Positions 55,347 through 64,000 of a DNA stretch of 64,000 bases are shown piece after piece (position 1 is the first letter of the stretch; the number at the start of each line of letters is the position of its first letter). The stretch comes from Algihabitans albus (GTDB lineage: Bacteria; Pseudomonadota; Alphaproteobacteria; Kiloniellales; DSM-21159): positions 620,001 through 684,000 of the forward strand of contig NZ_QXNY01000002.1 in the NCBI RefSeq assembly GCF_003572205.1, written 5' to 3'. The notes below the pieces were generated by a model, which was not told the origin of the DNA, searched no databases, and saw only the letters and a list, made by a program, of their open reading frames with translations. A program made the translations under genes and the position numbers.

Positions 55347-55610
55347 GGCGATCTCCTCCCATAGCGGTCCCTTATCTGGACGACGTCAAGGCAACCATCG
55401 CCGCCGTCACGGGACTGTTATGGAAAGTCTACGCCGACTGGCCGAAAGGCATCAACGGCGCTGAGCCGCCGACGGCCCGATCGACCGCCTCAGGGGTTTT
55501 CCGCAACATTATCAGCCGCTACAATAAATTCTGGGCTGTTATCCGTGCCGCTCTCATCTTCAGCATAGAGTTTACTTCCGGTTCCGAATTTCACCCGGGC
55601 GAATAGATTT

Positions 55611-56678
55611 ATGACGAATAATCGTGCACGAATAATTGCATTTCACCTTCCCCAATTCCATCCAATTACTGAGAACGACGAATGGTGGGGGAAAGGCTTT
55701 ACGGAATGGACCAACGTCGCAAAAGCCAAATCCCTGTTTCCCGGGCACAAACAGCCGTATCTGCCGGGGGACCTGGGATTCTATGACCTAAGACTGTCGG
55801 AGACCCACCACGGTCAGGCGGAGCTGGCGCGCCGCTTCGGCGTGGAAGGCTTCTGCTACTGGCACTATTGGTTTGCGGGCCGCCGCCTTCTCGAGCGCCC
55901 TGTCGAAACGATGGTCTCGGCGAAAGTGGATATAAAGTTCGCTCTATCTTGGGCCAATCAAACCTGGAGCGGTATCTGGCACGGCGCCCCAAATCGCATT
56001 CTGATGGAGCAGACTTACCCGGGGATCGAAGATTATAAGGCTCATTTCAATGCCCTTCTCCCGTTTTTTCGAGACGAGCGTTACATTCGCGTCGGAGGAA
56101 AACCTCTTTTCTGCGTGTACCGCCCGAAGGACATTCCCGATACCGATGTTTTCGTCGAGACTTGGCAGGACCTCGCACGAAAGAATGGTCTGGACGGAAT
56201 CTTTTTCGTCGCGCTGCGGTTTCTGCGAGAAAGCAGAACGTCAGAACTCGGCTACTACGATGCGGTAACCACCCTTCGTCCGACCTTCCGCGATCATTTG
56301 GCGCCGCAGTTTTTACGCCGCCTTCTGAACAACAGGAAATTCAAGCTCGCTCCCAATCTCCATAGCTACGACAAAGCGGTGAAGACCGCATTTCTCGGCG
56401 ACTACGAGGACACATTTCCTTGCGTCGCGACGGGGTGGGACAACACTCCGCGCTCCGGCCGATCAGGGCATGTCTATTTTGGAAGCACACCGGAAAAATT
56501 CGGCCAGCATCTGCGAGATGCGATCCAAACCCTAAAAAACGAATCAGATGACCGCAAAATTGTATTTGTTCGCTCCTGGAACGAGTGGGCAGAGGGGAAC
56601 ATCGTCGAGCCCTGCGCAAGATACGGCGATGGATATCTTCAGCAGATCAAAAATGCCATCTCGCAACCGGTGCCGTGA
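55611..56678 (+). CDS. WbsX-like glycoside-hydrolase-99-fold protein
   Basis: 355 residues. RIIAFHLPQFHPITENDEWW and GFTEWTNVAKAKSLFPGHKQ at the N-terminus are the hallmark of the WbsX/GH99-like family found in O-antigen and capsule loci; FVRSWNEWAEGNIVEPCARY is the conserved C-terminal segment. It probably acts on a surface polysaccharide. Base composition is clearly more AT-rich than the flanking genes, and codon use changes with it, which points to transfer. Confidence 0.88.
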   Translation: MTNNRARIIAFHLPQFHPITENDEWWGKGFTEWTNVAKAKSLFPGHKQPYLPGDLGFYDLRLSETHHGQAELARRFGVEGFCYWHYWFAGRRLLERPVETMVSAKVDIKFALSWANQTWSGIWHGAPNRILMEQTYPGIEDYKAHFNALLPFFRDERYIRVGGKPLFCVYRPKDIPDTDVFVETWQDLARKNGLDGIFFVALRFLRESRTSELGYYDAVTTLRPTFRDHLAPQFLRRLLNNRKFKLAPNLHSYDKAVKTAFLGDYEDTFPCVATGWDNTPRSGRSGHVYFGSTPEKFGQHLRDAIQTLKNESDDRKIVFVRSWNEWAEGNIVEPCARYGDGYLQQIKNAISQPVP

Positions 56679-56730
56679 AGGACTGTTTCAGGTGTGACAT
56701 CTGTCGCAGCGCGAAGCCGCTGCCGAGATT

Positions 56731-57984
56731 TCAGGATCTCGACGAGCCCGCGGCCTTATCCGCCAGTGCGCCGTCCCAAATAGCCTCGAATTTCGAAACG
56801 TAGAGATCCTTCGTACGGCGTGCAACGCCGTTCAACGTCTCGGGATCGTGTCTCAATGCCCGGCAAGCGGCTTCTGAAAAATCGGAAAAAGAAATGCCCA
56901 CCGGCATGCTGGGGAGGTCCCAGGCGTCTCTGAAACCGACGAGCTTTCCGACATCCGGAGAGAGACCGACTCTCGGTCTGGAAAAGGCAAAAGCCGTTAT
57001 GTAGCCATGAAGACTGGTTCCAATGTAACAGCTCGATTTCTGTATCAAGCGGGCGATTCCGGAAACACTCTCCTCCCTGTAAACATGTAACCACTCATTC
57101 TCGCCTAACCTGTCGGAGATCCCATCAATCGTGAGATGGTCGTCGTGGAAGGGGGCGTACCCGATCCCGAATACGACAATATTTTGCTCGGTCACTTCGT
57201 GCAATTTTTCGATCTGATCGCAGATATCGTCTTCGAATCTCCTAAAAAACCGCCCCGCACATTGAAAACAGATAGACCCTTCGGGAAGGGAGAGTCGTGT
57301 TCCGTAAGGATCGGCGTTTGCCTCCTCCTCACCCAGCCCAAACAGAGTCTTACTGAGTGACGACTCATTCAGAAGAACCGCGCTATCAGGGACCAGTTCG
57401 ACGGGCGCAACCCCAATTTCCGCGAGTGCATCTCTCGAGTTCGCGTCCCGCACGGAAACGTAATCGGCTGTGGAAAGCCCCGTTCGAACCGCGGACCTGA
57501 GTCTCTCGGGAAGAGGTGAAAAATTCGCACCGCCCACGGAGTTGTAGGCAATCGCGAAACCCTCATCGAACGGGAGAGCGTCCCTATCGAATATCCAGGG
57601 CATCGGATGCGGCGACCGATGATACCGGCGACAGAGAAAGTCCAGCATCTCATCGCGCAGATATCTTCGGACGCGGCGGAAAGCTTTCGACCCCCGGTCC
57701 GACAGCAGCATTTGGGTCATTGTCCACCAGCGTACGTCCAAAACGGCGCCGCCGGACACCCAGACTAAAGACTCGCCGGGCGCGGATTTAAACTGATCGA
57801 TGAAACTAAAGTCCCGAACGAGAACACCGCCAGATCGCCCGAGATCAGTTTTCTTAAATCCTATAAAGTGAATTTGTATATCAGGAAATTTTTCTTTCAG
57901 TAAATATGCAGATATATGCGCAAACAGAATGTCACCATAATTGAAACGGTCGAACGCTCCGAGGACAAAAGCGTATACAAACAC
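56731..57984 (-). CDS. Polysaccharide pyruvyl transferase-family protein
   Basis: 417 residues from a GTG at 57984 preceded by GAGGTGAAAAA. FDRFNYGDILFAHISAYLLK at the N-terminus and SSCYIGTSLHGYITAFAFSR near 330 are the family hallmarks. Adds pyruvate ketals, or a related group, to surface sugars. It shares the AT-rich composition of the WbsX-like gene, towards which it converges, so the two were probably acquired together. Confidence 0.88.
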   Translation of the reverse strand: MFVYAFVLGAFDRFNYGDILFAHISAYLLKEKFPDIQIHFIGFKKTDLGRSGGVLVRDFSFIDQFKSAPGESLVWVSGGAVLDVRWWTMTQMLLSDRGSKAFRRVRRYLRDEMLDFLCRRYHRSPHPMPWIFDRDALPFDEGFAIAYNSVGGANFSPLPERLRSAVRTGLSTADYVSVRDANSRDALAEIGVAPVELVPDSAVLLNESSLSKTLFGLGEEEANADPYGTRLSLPEGSICFQCAGRFFRRFEDDICDQIEKLHEVTEQNIVVFGIGYAPFHDDHLTIDGISDRLGENEWLHVYREESVSGIARLIQKSSCYIGTSLHGYITAFAFSRPRVGLSPDVGKLVGFRDAWDLPSMPVGISFSDFSEAACRALRHDPETLNGVARRTKDLYVSKFEAIWDGALADKAAGSSRS

Positions 57985-58287
57985 TTTTTCACCTCAATTT
58001 CATAATAAAACGAATAATTAATAATAGCAAATAACAGTAGAACAGTCAAAGGCCGAACTTTTACGAAGAATATGTCATTCCGTCTCCAGATCCGCAGATC
58101 ATCTCTTCGGTCGCCCTCTTGGCTCAGGAAGCGCACGCCCCCTTTTTCACCGACGCCTGTCGTGTCAAACGACTCAGATTGAGACAGATCGAACCGAGGC
58201 TCGTCCGAGCAGGTCGAGGGGCAAGGAAAAGTCAAGTGCGGGCTGGAGCCAATGCAGTTGGCCCGGGCCAAGCTCAGCGCCGGCCGG
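57985..58287. other. AT-rich intergenic region beside the pyruvyl transferase gene
   Basis: 303 bases with no credible gene. The left part is the AT-richest stretch in the area (runs such as AATAATTAATAATAGC) and probably holds the promoter of the pyruvyl transferase gene. The right part returns to normal composition and holds a 14-bp palindrome just past the amidohydrolase stop. Confidence 0.5.
58258..58271. repeat. Perfect 14-bp palindrome TTGGCCCGGGCCAA
   Basis: Lies 17 bases beyond the stop of the N-formylglutamate amidohydrolase gene. It may form a transcript-end hairpin, although no T run follows. Confidence 0.4.
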
Positions 58288-59160
58288 TCACGCCCCTGCT
58301 ACGACGCGACTTTCTTCGGCTGCGAAGACAGCCAGATCGGCGAGCAGGCCATCGAGGTCGGCTTGCAAGGTCGTGAAGTGGGCCGTCTTCTCGAAGCTGT
58401 CTTCGTTCATATAGAGCCGGCGATTGATCTCGAGTTGGAGACTGTGCCGGCCGGCTGCCGGATCGCTGTAGCGACGTACCAGTTCGACGCCTTTGTAGGG
58501 CTGGTTGCGCCGAACGTCGTAGCCCAGTCCCTTGAGATAAGCCTCAACCCTCGCCGTGAAGGCCTCGCAGCAGGCCGTGCCCTCGCGATCTCCCAGCACG
58601 AAATCGGCGCGCGGATCGCTGTTACCGTCGATCCGGGGATCGCCGTTCGCCGGCATCGAATGACAGTCGAGATGAAACAGACACCCGAAGGCCGCATGCA
58701 AACGTTCGACCTCGCGCTCCAGCGTCGCATGATAGGGCCTCCAGCAGCGCTCGATCCGCTGCCGCACCTCCTCAACGCCGAGCTTGCGCCGGTAGATCGG
58801 CGTCTTGCCTTGAAGCCGGCTCCAGATCAGCCCCACGCCGAGCCGCGTCTTCTCGCCCGGACGGATGGCCTGCGGCCAGCCGCCGGCAATCATGTCCGGA
58901 TCGATGTCCTCCAACGACCGGTTTGGGTCGATGTAGCTGCGGGGAAAACGGGCGCGCAAAAGCGGTGCTCCCCGCGCCGGCGCAGTCGCGAAGAGCTCGT
59001 CGACATACATGTCCTCCGCCCGGCGCAGTTCGACCAACGAGCAGGCATAGTCGAAATCGTCAGGATAGAAGCTGCCGCTGTGGGGGCTGTCCAGGAGCAG
59101 CGGAACCGGCTCGCCCCGCGCCGGAAGCAGCTCGACCAGGTCGGCAGGGTCAGCCGGCAT
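58288..59160 (-). CDS. N-formylglutamate amidohydrolase family
   Basis: 290 residues. LLLDSPHSGSFYPDDFDYAC, ARFPRSYIDPNRSLEDID and LFHLDCHSMPANGD are the family motifs with the probable metal-binding residues. Releases formate from N-formylglutamate or a similar N-formyl amino acid. The ATG at 59160 has GGAGG eight bases upstream; it overlaps the end of the preceding ABC gene by 11 bases. Last gene of the peptide importer operon. No histidine-degradation genes are near. Confidence 0.91.
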   Translation of the reverse strand: MPADPADLVELLPARGEPVPLLLDSPHSGSFYPDDFDYACSLVELRRAEDMYVDELFATAPARGAPLLRARFPRSYIDPNRSLEDIDPDMIAGGWPQAIRPGEKTRLGVGLIWSRLQGKTPIYRRKLGVEEVRQRIERCWRPYHATLEREVERLHAAFGCLFHLDCHSMPANGDPRIDGNSDPRADFVLGDREGTACCEAFTARVEAYLKGLGYDVRRNQPYKGVELVRRYSDPAAGRHSLQLEINRRLYMNEDSFEKTAHFTTLQADLDGLLADLAVFAAEESRVVAGA

Positions 59161-60166
59161 GCCCAACACCTCCGTCGTTCAGATGACAGGCCGACCGGCG
59201 GCCGGGCGTCACTTCCTTGAGTTGCGGCACCTCGACGCGACAGCGCGGTCCGGCGTGCGGGCAGCGCGGGTGGAAGTGGCAACCGGGCGGAGGGTCGAGC
59301 GGCGAGGGAATCTCCCCCTTCACCGGCGTGTAGGTCCGCCGCCGCAGGTCGATGCGCGGCACCTCGGCAAGCAGCGCCTGCGTATAGGGGTGGTTCGGTT
59401 CCGCGAAGAGCGTCTCGGTCTCGCCGATCTCGACCACGCGCCCCAGATACATGATCACAACCCGGTCGGCGATATGCTCGACCACACCCAGATCGTGGCT
59501 GATGAAGAGATAGGTCAGACCGAGGTCGCGGCGTAGCTCCATGAAGAGGTTCAGCACCTGCGCCTGGATCGAGACATCCAGCGCCGCTACCGCCTCGTCG
59601 CAGACGATGAAACTCGGCTCCACGGCCAGCGCCCGAGCGATCCCGAGACGTTGGCGCTGGCCGCCGGAGAACTGGTGCGGGTAGCGCCGCCGGTAGCTGG
59701 GGTCTAGCCCGACCCGCCGCATCGTTGCGGCCAGTCGGTCATCAGCCTCCGACCGGGTCCAAAGCCCATGGTAAAGCGGCGCCTCGCCGATAATCTCGGC
59801 GACCCGCATACGCGGGTTCAACGAGGCGAAGGGGTCCTGGAAGATCATTTGAACGGCCAAGGCAAAAGCCTTGGCTTGGCCGTGAGTCAGTCCGGCGACC
59901 GGCTCCCCCCGCCAGCGCACCTGGCCGTCGCTCGCGCTGTGGAGGCCCGCCACCACGCGGCCGAGCGTGGACTTGCCGCACCCGGACTCGCCGACCAGCC
60001 CGACCACCTCCCCTTCCTCGATAGAGAAACTGACCTGGTCGACGGCGTGAACCGTCTCCTCGCGCACCTGCGCACCGAGTCTTCGAGCCAGCTTGCCGGC
60101 GAAATCGAGGCGCTTGACGAAGCGCTTGGAGACGGACTCCAAGGCAAGGATCGGTGCTTCCGTCAT
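59150..60166 (-). CDS. Oligopeptide-type ABC transporter ATPase (DppF-like)
   Basis: 338 residues. Walker A is GESGCGKST, signature FSGGQRQR, and FIVCDEAVAALDVSIQAQVL holds Walker B (Ala-Val-Ala replaces the usual Pro-Thr-Ser). The C-terminal oligopeptide-transporter domain has the Cys pattern GCHFHPRCPHAGPRC. ATG at 60166 overlaps the stop of the upstream ATPase by four bases. Energises peptide or related import with its partner. Confidence 0.94.
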   Translation of the reverse strand: MTEAPILALESVSKRFVKRLDFAGKLARRLGAQVREETVHAVDQVSFSIEEGEVVGLVGESGCGKSTLGRVVAGLHSASDGQVRWRGEPVAGLTHGQAKAFALAVQMIFQDPFASLNPRMRVAEIIGEAPLYHGLWTRSEADDRLAATMRRVGLDPSYRRRYPHQFSGGQRQRLGIARALAVEPSFIVCDEAVAALDVSIQAQVLNLFMELRRDLGLTYLFISHDLGVVEHIADRVVIMYLGRVVEIGETETLFAEPNHPYTQALLAEVPRIDLRRRTYTPVKGEIPSPLDPPPGCHFHPRCPHAGPRCRVEVPQLKEVTPGRRSACHLNDGGVGHAG

Positions 60167-61164
60167 ACCGTCGCGCCATCGAGATGCGGATGATGGCAGC
60201 GGACGACACGGCCGTCCGGCAAGGTCGCGGGTTCGGGCAGGACCTCGCAGGCGGCGTCGGCGCGTGGGCAGCGCGGCGCGAAGGGGCAACCGGGCGGCAG
60301 GGACAGAAGCGATGGCGTCATGCCGGGAATCTGAGCGAGCGGCGCACCGCGCTGGTTCTGCGTCGGCACGGACCCGATCAGCCCGGCCGTGTAGGGATGC
60401 CGGGGGCGATCGAGCACGGCATCCACCTCCCCCTGTTCGACGAGCTTGCCGGCATACATCACGGCCACCCGGTCGGCGAGCCCGGCCACCACCGAAAGGT
60501 CATGGGTGATCCAGATCAGCGCGGTGCCCGTCTCCCGACAGAGGGTCTGCACCTCGTGCAGGATCTGGCCCTGGATGGTGACGTCCAGCGCCGTCGTCGG
60601 CTCGTCCGCGATGATCAACTCCGGCCCGTTCAGCAGCGCGATGGCGATGGCGACACGCTGGCGCATGCCGCCGGAGAACTGATGCGGATAGGCGCGCAAG
60701 CGCTCGTCCGGCGACGCGATGCCGACCCGGCCGAGGGCGTCCCGCGCGCGCTGGCGCGCGCTGTCCCGATCGACCCGCTCATGCGCCTGGATCGTCTCGA
60801 TCATCTGCGTGTCGATGCGCAGGACCGGATTCAGGGTCATCATCGGGTCCTGAAAGATCATGGCGATGCGCGCGCCACGCAGACCGCGCAGGCTGTTTTC
60901 GTCGAGCGTCGTCAGGTCCCGTCCCTGAAACAGCACTCGACCGCCCACGACCCGCCCGGGCGGGTCGACCAGTCCCATGATCGAGAATCCGGTTACCGAC
61001 TTGCCGGACCCCGACTCTCCGACCAGCCCCATGACCTCGCCGCGCCGAAGGCTGAAGCTGACATCGTCGACGGCCCGTGCGACGCCGGACTTCGTGAAGA
61101 AGTGGGTCTGCAGCCGCTCGACAGCGAGCAAGGGCATGTCGGTCGCCGTCGGTCCTGCCATCAT
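60163..61164 (-). CDS. Oligopeptide-type ABC transporter ATPase (DppD-like)
   Basis: 333 residues. Walker A is GESGSGKSV, signature FSGGMRQR and Walker B LIIADEPTTALDVTIQ. The C-terminal Cys motif is GCPFAPRCPRADAAC. The start MMAGPTATDMPLLAVERLQ is set by the ATGA overlap with the upstream permease; a longer frame upstream lies inside that gene. Confidence 0.94.
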   Translation of the reverse strand: MMAGPTATDMPLLAVERLQTHFFTKSGVARAVDDVSFSLRRGEVMGLVGESGSGKSVTGFSIMGLVDPPGRVVGGRVLFQGRDLTTLDENSLRGLRGARIAMIFQDPMMTLNPVLRIDTQMIETIQAHERVDRDSARQRARDALGRVGIASPDERLRAYPHQFSGGMRQRVAIAIALLNGPELIIADEPTTALDVTIQGQILHEVQTLCRETGTALIWITHDLSVVAGLADRVAVMYAGKLVEQGEVDAVLDRPRHPYTAGLIGSVPTQNQRGAPLAQIPGMTPSLLSLPPGCPFAPRCPRADAACEVLPEPATLPDGRVVRCHHPHLDGATV

Positions 61165-62114
61165 CGCTCCAGCCTCGGGTTCAGCACGTCGCGCAGCTGG
61201 TCGCCGACCAGATTGATGCTGACGATGGTGATCAGAAGCGCAACGCCGGGGAAGACGCTGATCCAGTACTGCAGGCTCATCATGTATTGGAAACCGTTGG
61301 CGATCAGCAGCCCCAGCGAAGGCTCGGTAATCGGCAGGCCGAGGCCGAGGAAACTCAAGGTCGCTTCCAGCGCGATCGCCGAGGCCGTCTGCACCGTACC
61401 GACCACGATCAGAGGCGGCAGGCAATTGGGGAGCAGATGCCGGAAGAGAATACGCCTAGGCGGCAAGGCGAGACAGGCGGCGGCCTCGACATACTCCTTG
61501 CGGCGCTCCACCAGGGCGGTACCGCGCACAGTCCGGGCGTAGTAGGCCCACTGCACGACGACCAGGGCGAGAATGATCTTCTCGACGCCCTGCCCCAGCG
61601 CCGCCAACAGGATCAGTGCCACCAGAATCGCCGGAAAACTGAGCTGGATATCGACGACCCGCATGATGAAGCTGTCGACCCGTCCCCCGTAGTAAGCCGA
61701 GGCGAGACCGATGGAACTGCCGATCAGAAGCGCGATCAGTCCGCTGGCGACGCCGACGAAAAGCGAGGTGCGCAGACCGTAGAAAATGGCGCTCAGGACG
61801 TCGCGCCCCGCCCCGTCCGTGCCGAGCCAGTAGGTCACGCTGCCGTCGAAGCTGGTGCTGCCGGGTGGCAAGCGATTGTCCATCACGTCGACGACGGCCA
61901 GATCGTAAGGGTTCGTCGGGCTGATCCAGGGCGCGAAGAGTGCGATGAAGAGAACGCCGCAGAGGACCACGAAGGCGACGGCGGCGACCGGACTGGCGAA
62001 GAAGTCGCGACAGAAACGCCGGAAGGGCGTCTGCCGCGCCGCCTGCTCCTCCGCGCCGGTATCGAGGCCGCGCCGCAGAGTTTCCTCGGGTGTCGGCTCC
62101 GTCGCTGTCGTCAT
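61161..62114 (-). CDS. Oligopeptide-type ABC permease (DppC-like)
   Basis: 317 residues with six membrane helices. A cytosolic leader of about 35 residues precedes FFASPVAAVAFVVLCGVLFI. YWLGTDGAGRDVLSAIFYGL is the DppC hallmark, and EAAACLALPPRRILFRHLLP is the ATPase-contact loop. ATGA overlaps at both ends. Confidence 0.94.
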   Translation of the reverse strand: MTTATEPTPEETLRRGLDTGAEEQAARQTPFRRFCRDFFASPVAAVAFVVLCGVLFIALFAPWISPTNPYDLAVVDVMDNRLPPGSTSFDGSVTYWLGTDGAGRDVLSAIFYGLRTSLFVGVASGLIALLIGSSIGLASAYYGGRVDSFIMRVVDIQLSFPAILVALILLAALGQGVEKIILALVVVQWAYYARTVRGTALVERRKEYVEAAACLALPPRRILFRHLLPNCLPPLIVVGTVQTASAIALEATLSFLGLGLPITEPSLGLLIANGFQYMMSLQYWISVFPGVALLITIVSINLVGDQLRDVLNPRLER

Positions 62115-63088
62115 GCCTTCACATCCTGGAGCCGCACCCGCGGATCGAGCAGCGAGTAGAGCAGATCGACCACGAGATTGATCACGATGAAGAAGAGCAC
62201 GGTGATCATCAGGTAGGCGACGATAACGGGCCGGTCGAGATTCTGAACGCTGTCGATCAGCAACTTGCCCATGCCCGGCCAGGCAAAGATCGTCTCGGTC
62301 ACCACCGAGAAGGCGATCAGACCGCCGAACTCCAGTCCCAGCACGGTCACCACCGGGATCATGATGTTCTTCAGCACATGGACGAATATGATCCGGCGCC
62401 GGCCCAGCCCCTTGGCCCGCGCGAACTTCACGTAATCCTGCTGCGCCACCTCGCGGGTTCCGGCGCGGGACAGGCGAATGACGAGCGATATGTTGGTCAG
62501 CGCGAGGTTGAAGGCCGGCAGCAGCAGATGGGATAGACCGTCGAGGGTGAGAAAGCTGACGCTGACGCCGAGAACCTCGACCGTATCGCCCCGCCCGGTC
62601 GACGGCAGCCACCCCAGCAGAACGGCGAAGATCATGATCAGCATCAGCCCGACCCAGAAGGTCGGAAGGGAGAAACCGAGGATCGACCCCGCCATGATGG
62701 TCCGGCTGACCCGGCTTTCCGGATTGAGACCGGCATAGACGCCGAGCGGCAACCCAATCACCACCGACAGCACGAGAGAAACAAAGGCCAGTTCGAGAGT
62801 TGCCGGCATGCGCTGGAGAATCAGCTTGAGGGCCGGTTCGCCGAAGATGAAGGACTTGCCGAGGTCGGCCTCCAGCGCGTTGGTCAGGAAATGCCAGTAT
62901 TGCTCGTGAATCGGCCGATCGAGACCCAGCGCGCGGATCGTCGCCTCGATGTCGGCCTGGGTCATCTCCGGGTTGACCAGCATGTCGACGGGATCGCCGA
63001 CGACATTGACGCCGAAGAACACCAGCAGCGACATCACGAAGACGACCAGCAGGCTTTGCAGCAGCCGGCGGATTATGAAGACTGACAA
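62111..63088 (-). CDS. Oligopeptide-type ABC permease (DppB-like)
   Basis: 325 residues. MSVFIIRRLLQSLLVVFVMS is the family start. The second domain has VSRTIMAGSILGFSLPTFWV and the ATPase-contact loop YVKFARAKGLGRRRIIFVHV. It is separated from the substrate-binding gene by 64 bases holding a large hairpin. Confidence 0.94.
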   Translation of the reverse strand: MSVFIIRRLLQSLLVVFVMSLLVFFGVNVVGDPVDMLVNPEMTQADIEATIRALGLDRPIHEQYWHFLTNALEADLGKSFIFGEPALKLILQRMPATLELAFVSLVLSVVIGLPLGVYAGLNPESRVSRTIMAGSILGFSLPTFWVGLMLIMIFAVLLGWLPSTGRGDTVEVLGVSVSFLTLDGLSHLLLPAFNLALTNISLVIRLSRAGTREVAQQDYVKFARAKGLGRRRIIFVHVLKNIMIPVVTVLGLEFGGLIAFSVVTETIFAWPGMGKLLIDSVQNLDRPVIVAYLMITVLFFIVINLVVDLLYSLLDPRVRLQDVKA

Positions 63089-63110
63089 GACGGCCTCACG
63101 GACGGCGAGA

Positions 63111-63139
63111 GCCCGCCCGGCCTGTCAGGCCGGGCGGGC
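63111..63139 (-). promoter_or_regulatory. Large stem-loop between binding-protein gene and permease genes
   Basis: A 13-bp perfect GC-rich stem with a three-base loop (GCCCGCCCGGCCT / AGGCCGGGCGGGC). It has no T run, so it is more likely an mRNA stabiliser or partial stop that raises the binding protein over the permeases than a full terminator. Confidence 0.75.
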
Positions 63140-63152
63140 GGAAAGCCAAGGC

Positions 63153-64000
63153 TCACTCGACCGATGAGACTTCGGTGAAGATCGTGTACTCGTCGGTCCG
63201 GGCGTTGTAGCTGATCCCCTCGCGACCGGCCCAGGTGTTGACCTGGTAGTGCAGCGGAATGATCGCGCCGTCCTCGATGGCCACTTCGGTCGCTTCGGCC
63301 AGGAGATCCTGCCGCTTGGCGTCGTCGATGGTCGCCAGAGCTTCCTCGATCAAGGCATCCACTTCCGGATTGGAGTAGCGGCCGCGATTGGACGCGCCGA
63401 AGCCGCGGTCCGCATCGTAGGTGTGAATCAGCGACTTCAGCGGCGAGGACGCTTCGCCGGTTCCGGCCCCCCAGCCCACCAGCATGAAGGAGAACTCCGG
63501 GGTGCCGTCCGGACCGCCGCGCGATGCGCGCTTGAAGTAGACCGAGCGCGGCATCGTCTCGACCGTCGTCTTGATACCGATGCGGGTCAGCATTTGCGCG
63601 ATCGCCTCCGCGATCTTGGCGTCGTTGATGTAACGGTCGTTCGGACCGTGAATCGTCATCTCGAAGCCATCGGGAACGCCGGCTTCCGCAAGCAGGGCCT
63701 TGGCGCCTTCGGGATCGTAGGGCATCGGCTGCAGGTTCGGGCTCACGCCGAAGAAGCCTTCGGGCAGAAGCTGACCGGCCTCGATCGCAACACCCTCCAT
63801 CACCCGCTCGACGATGGCCTGCCGGTTGATGGCCATCGAGATAGCCTTGCGGACCCGGACATCGCGAAGCGGATTGACGATATCGCCGCCGCCATTGGCC
63901 CGGACGAAGGGCGACTCGTCGCGGAAGTGATCGAGATGCAGATAGATCACGCGGTTGGAGATCCCCTGCGAGAGGGTGATGTTCTCATTGCCTTCCAGAG
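63153..64000 (-). CDS. Peptide-type ABC substrate-binding protein, C-terminal part (cut by window edge)
   Basis: The frame is open to base 64000, giving at least 282 residues. It is SBP family 5 (DppA/OppA-like): LRDVRVRKAISMAINRQAIV, QLLPEGFFGVSP, YDPEGAKALLAEAGVPDGFE. The signal peptide and N-terminal lobe are outside. It delivers the ligand to the DppBCDF-like importer encoded downstream. The ligand could be a peptide, or another compound given the attached N-formylglutamate amidohydrolase gene. Confidence 0.93.
   Translation of the reverse strand, partial: LEGNENITLSQGISNRVIYLHLDHFRDESPFVRANGGGDIVNPLRDVRVRKAISMAINRQAIVERVMEGVAIEAGQLLPEGFFGVSPNLQPMPYDPEGAKALLAEAGVPDGFEMTIHGPNDRYINDAKIAEAIAQMLTRIGIKTTVETMPRSVYFKRASRGGPDGTPEFSFMLVGWGAGTGEASSPLKSLIHTYDADRGFGASNRGRYSNPEVDALIEEALATIDDAKRQDLLAEATEVAIEDGAIIPLHYQVNTWAGREGISYNARTDEYTIFTEVSSVE

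Noticed and set aside
57897-58271. Possible 124-residue protein with one hydrophobic stretch next to the pyruvyl transferase gene
   Set aside because: It overlaps the pyruvyl transferase start, spans a composition change and shows no family pattern.

Overview
The window is high-GC chromosomal DNA that reads like an alphaproteobacterium, most likely a Rhodospirillales-type organism (inference). The pointers are a short HdaA-type DnaA homologue, a 47-residue aa3 oxidase subunit IV, HolC and a DUF6505-like protein. A DUF2066 / PgsA-like / PerM / hdaA operon lies divergent from purMN, and a ppk-ppx / rnd / aspS block follows. No rRNA, tRNA, insertion sequence or CRISPR array was recognised.

Region 1 (1-7.7 kb). 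The left edge cuts through a cas9 gene on the minus strand: RuvC-I motif, arginine-rich bridge helix and start of the REC lobe. A type II CRISPR-Cas locus must therefore continue to the left. The 422 bp between cas9 and fhs hold hairpins ending in a T6 run, a 14-bp palindrome and tandem 7-mers, a plausible place for tracrRNA. Then come fhs, a small conserved-looking protein, a nitrilase-family amidase, a GGDEF cyclase with an intact inhibitory site, a DUF6505-like protein, agmatine deiminase and a lipoprotein.

Region 2 (7.7-31 kb). Housekeeping core: aspS, rnd, an alpha/beta hydrolase with a membrane domain, a TauE/SafE permease, and a polyphosphate neighbourhood (ppx, ppk, SixA-like phosphatase, CYTH-CHAD). 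It continues with an SDR with an altered active site, hdaA, perM, a pgsA-like gene, DUF2066, purMN, the tiny cytochrome oxidase subunit, ndk, an ABC-F ATPase, a thioesterase, an XRE regulator, a small unknown protein and holC.

Region 3 (31-44 kb). A second TauE permease, a flavin/Fe-S oxidoreductase broken by one frameshift, a DMT transporter, an isochorismatase-fold hydrolase with a divergent LysR, and a PQQ block. That block has an ABC-2 type exporter pair, a quinohemoprotein alcohol dehydrogenase and pqqABCDE, so cofactor synthesis and a user enzyme sit together.

Region 4 (44-55 kb). An amidinotransferase-fold enzyme and a LysR gene lie beside a divergent amino-acid ABC importer (no ATPase gene), an M20 carbamoylase/allantoate-type hydrolase and a GNAT. 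This suggests use of a guanidino or ureido compound. A minus-strand set follows: Tat-exported small subunit, GMC flavoprotein, sorbosone-dehydrogenase-like protein and cytochrome c, together a probable periplasmic sugar/alcohol oxidation chain.

Region 5 (55-64 kb). Two surface-polysaccharide genes in AT-richer DNA (WbsX-like and pyruvyl transferase) look acquired. The right end is a minus-strand oligopeptide-type ABC operon (substrate-binding protein cut by the window edge, dppBCDF-like) ending in an N-formylglutamate amidohydrolase.
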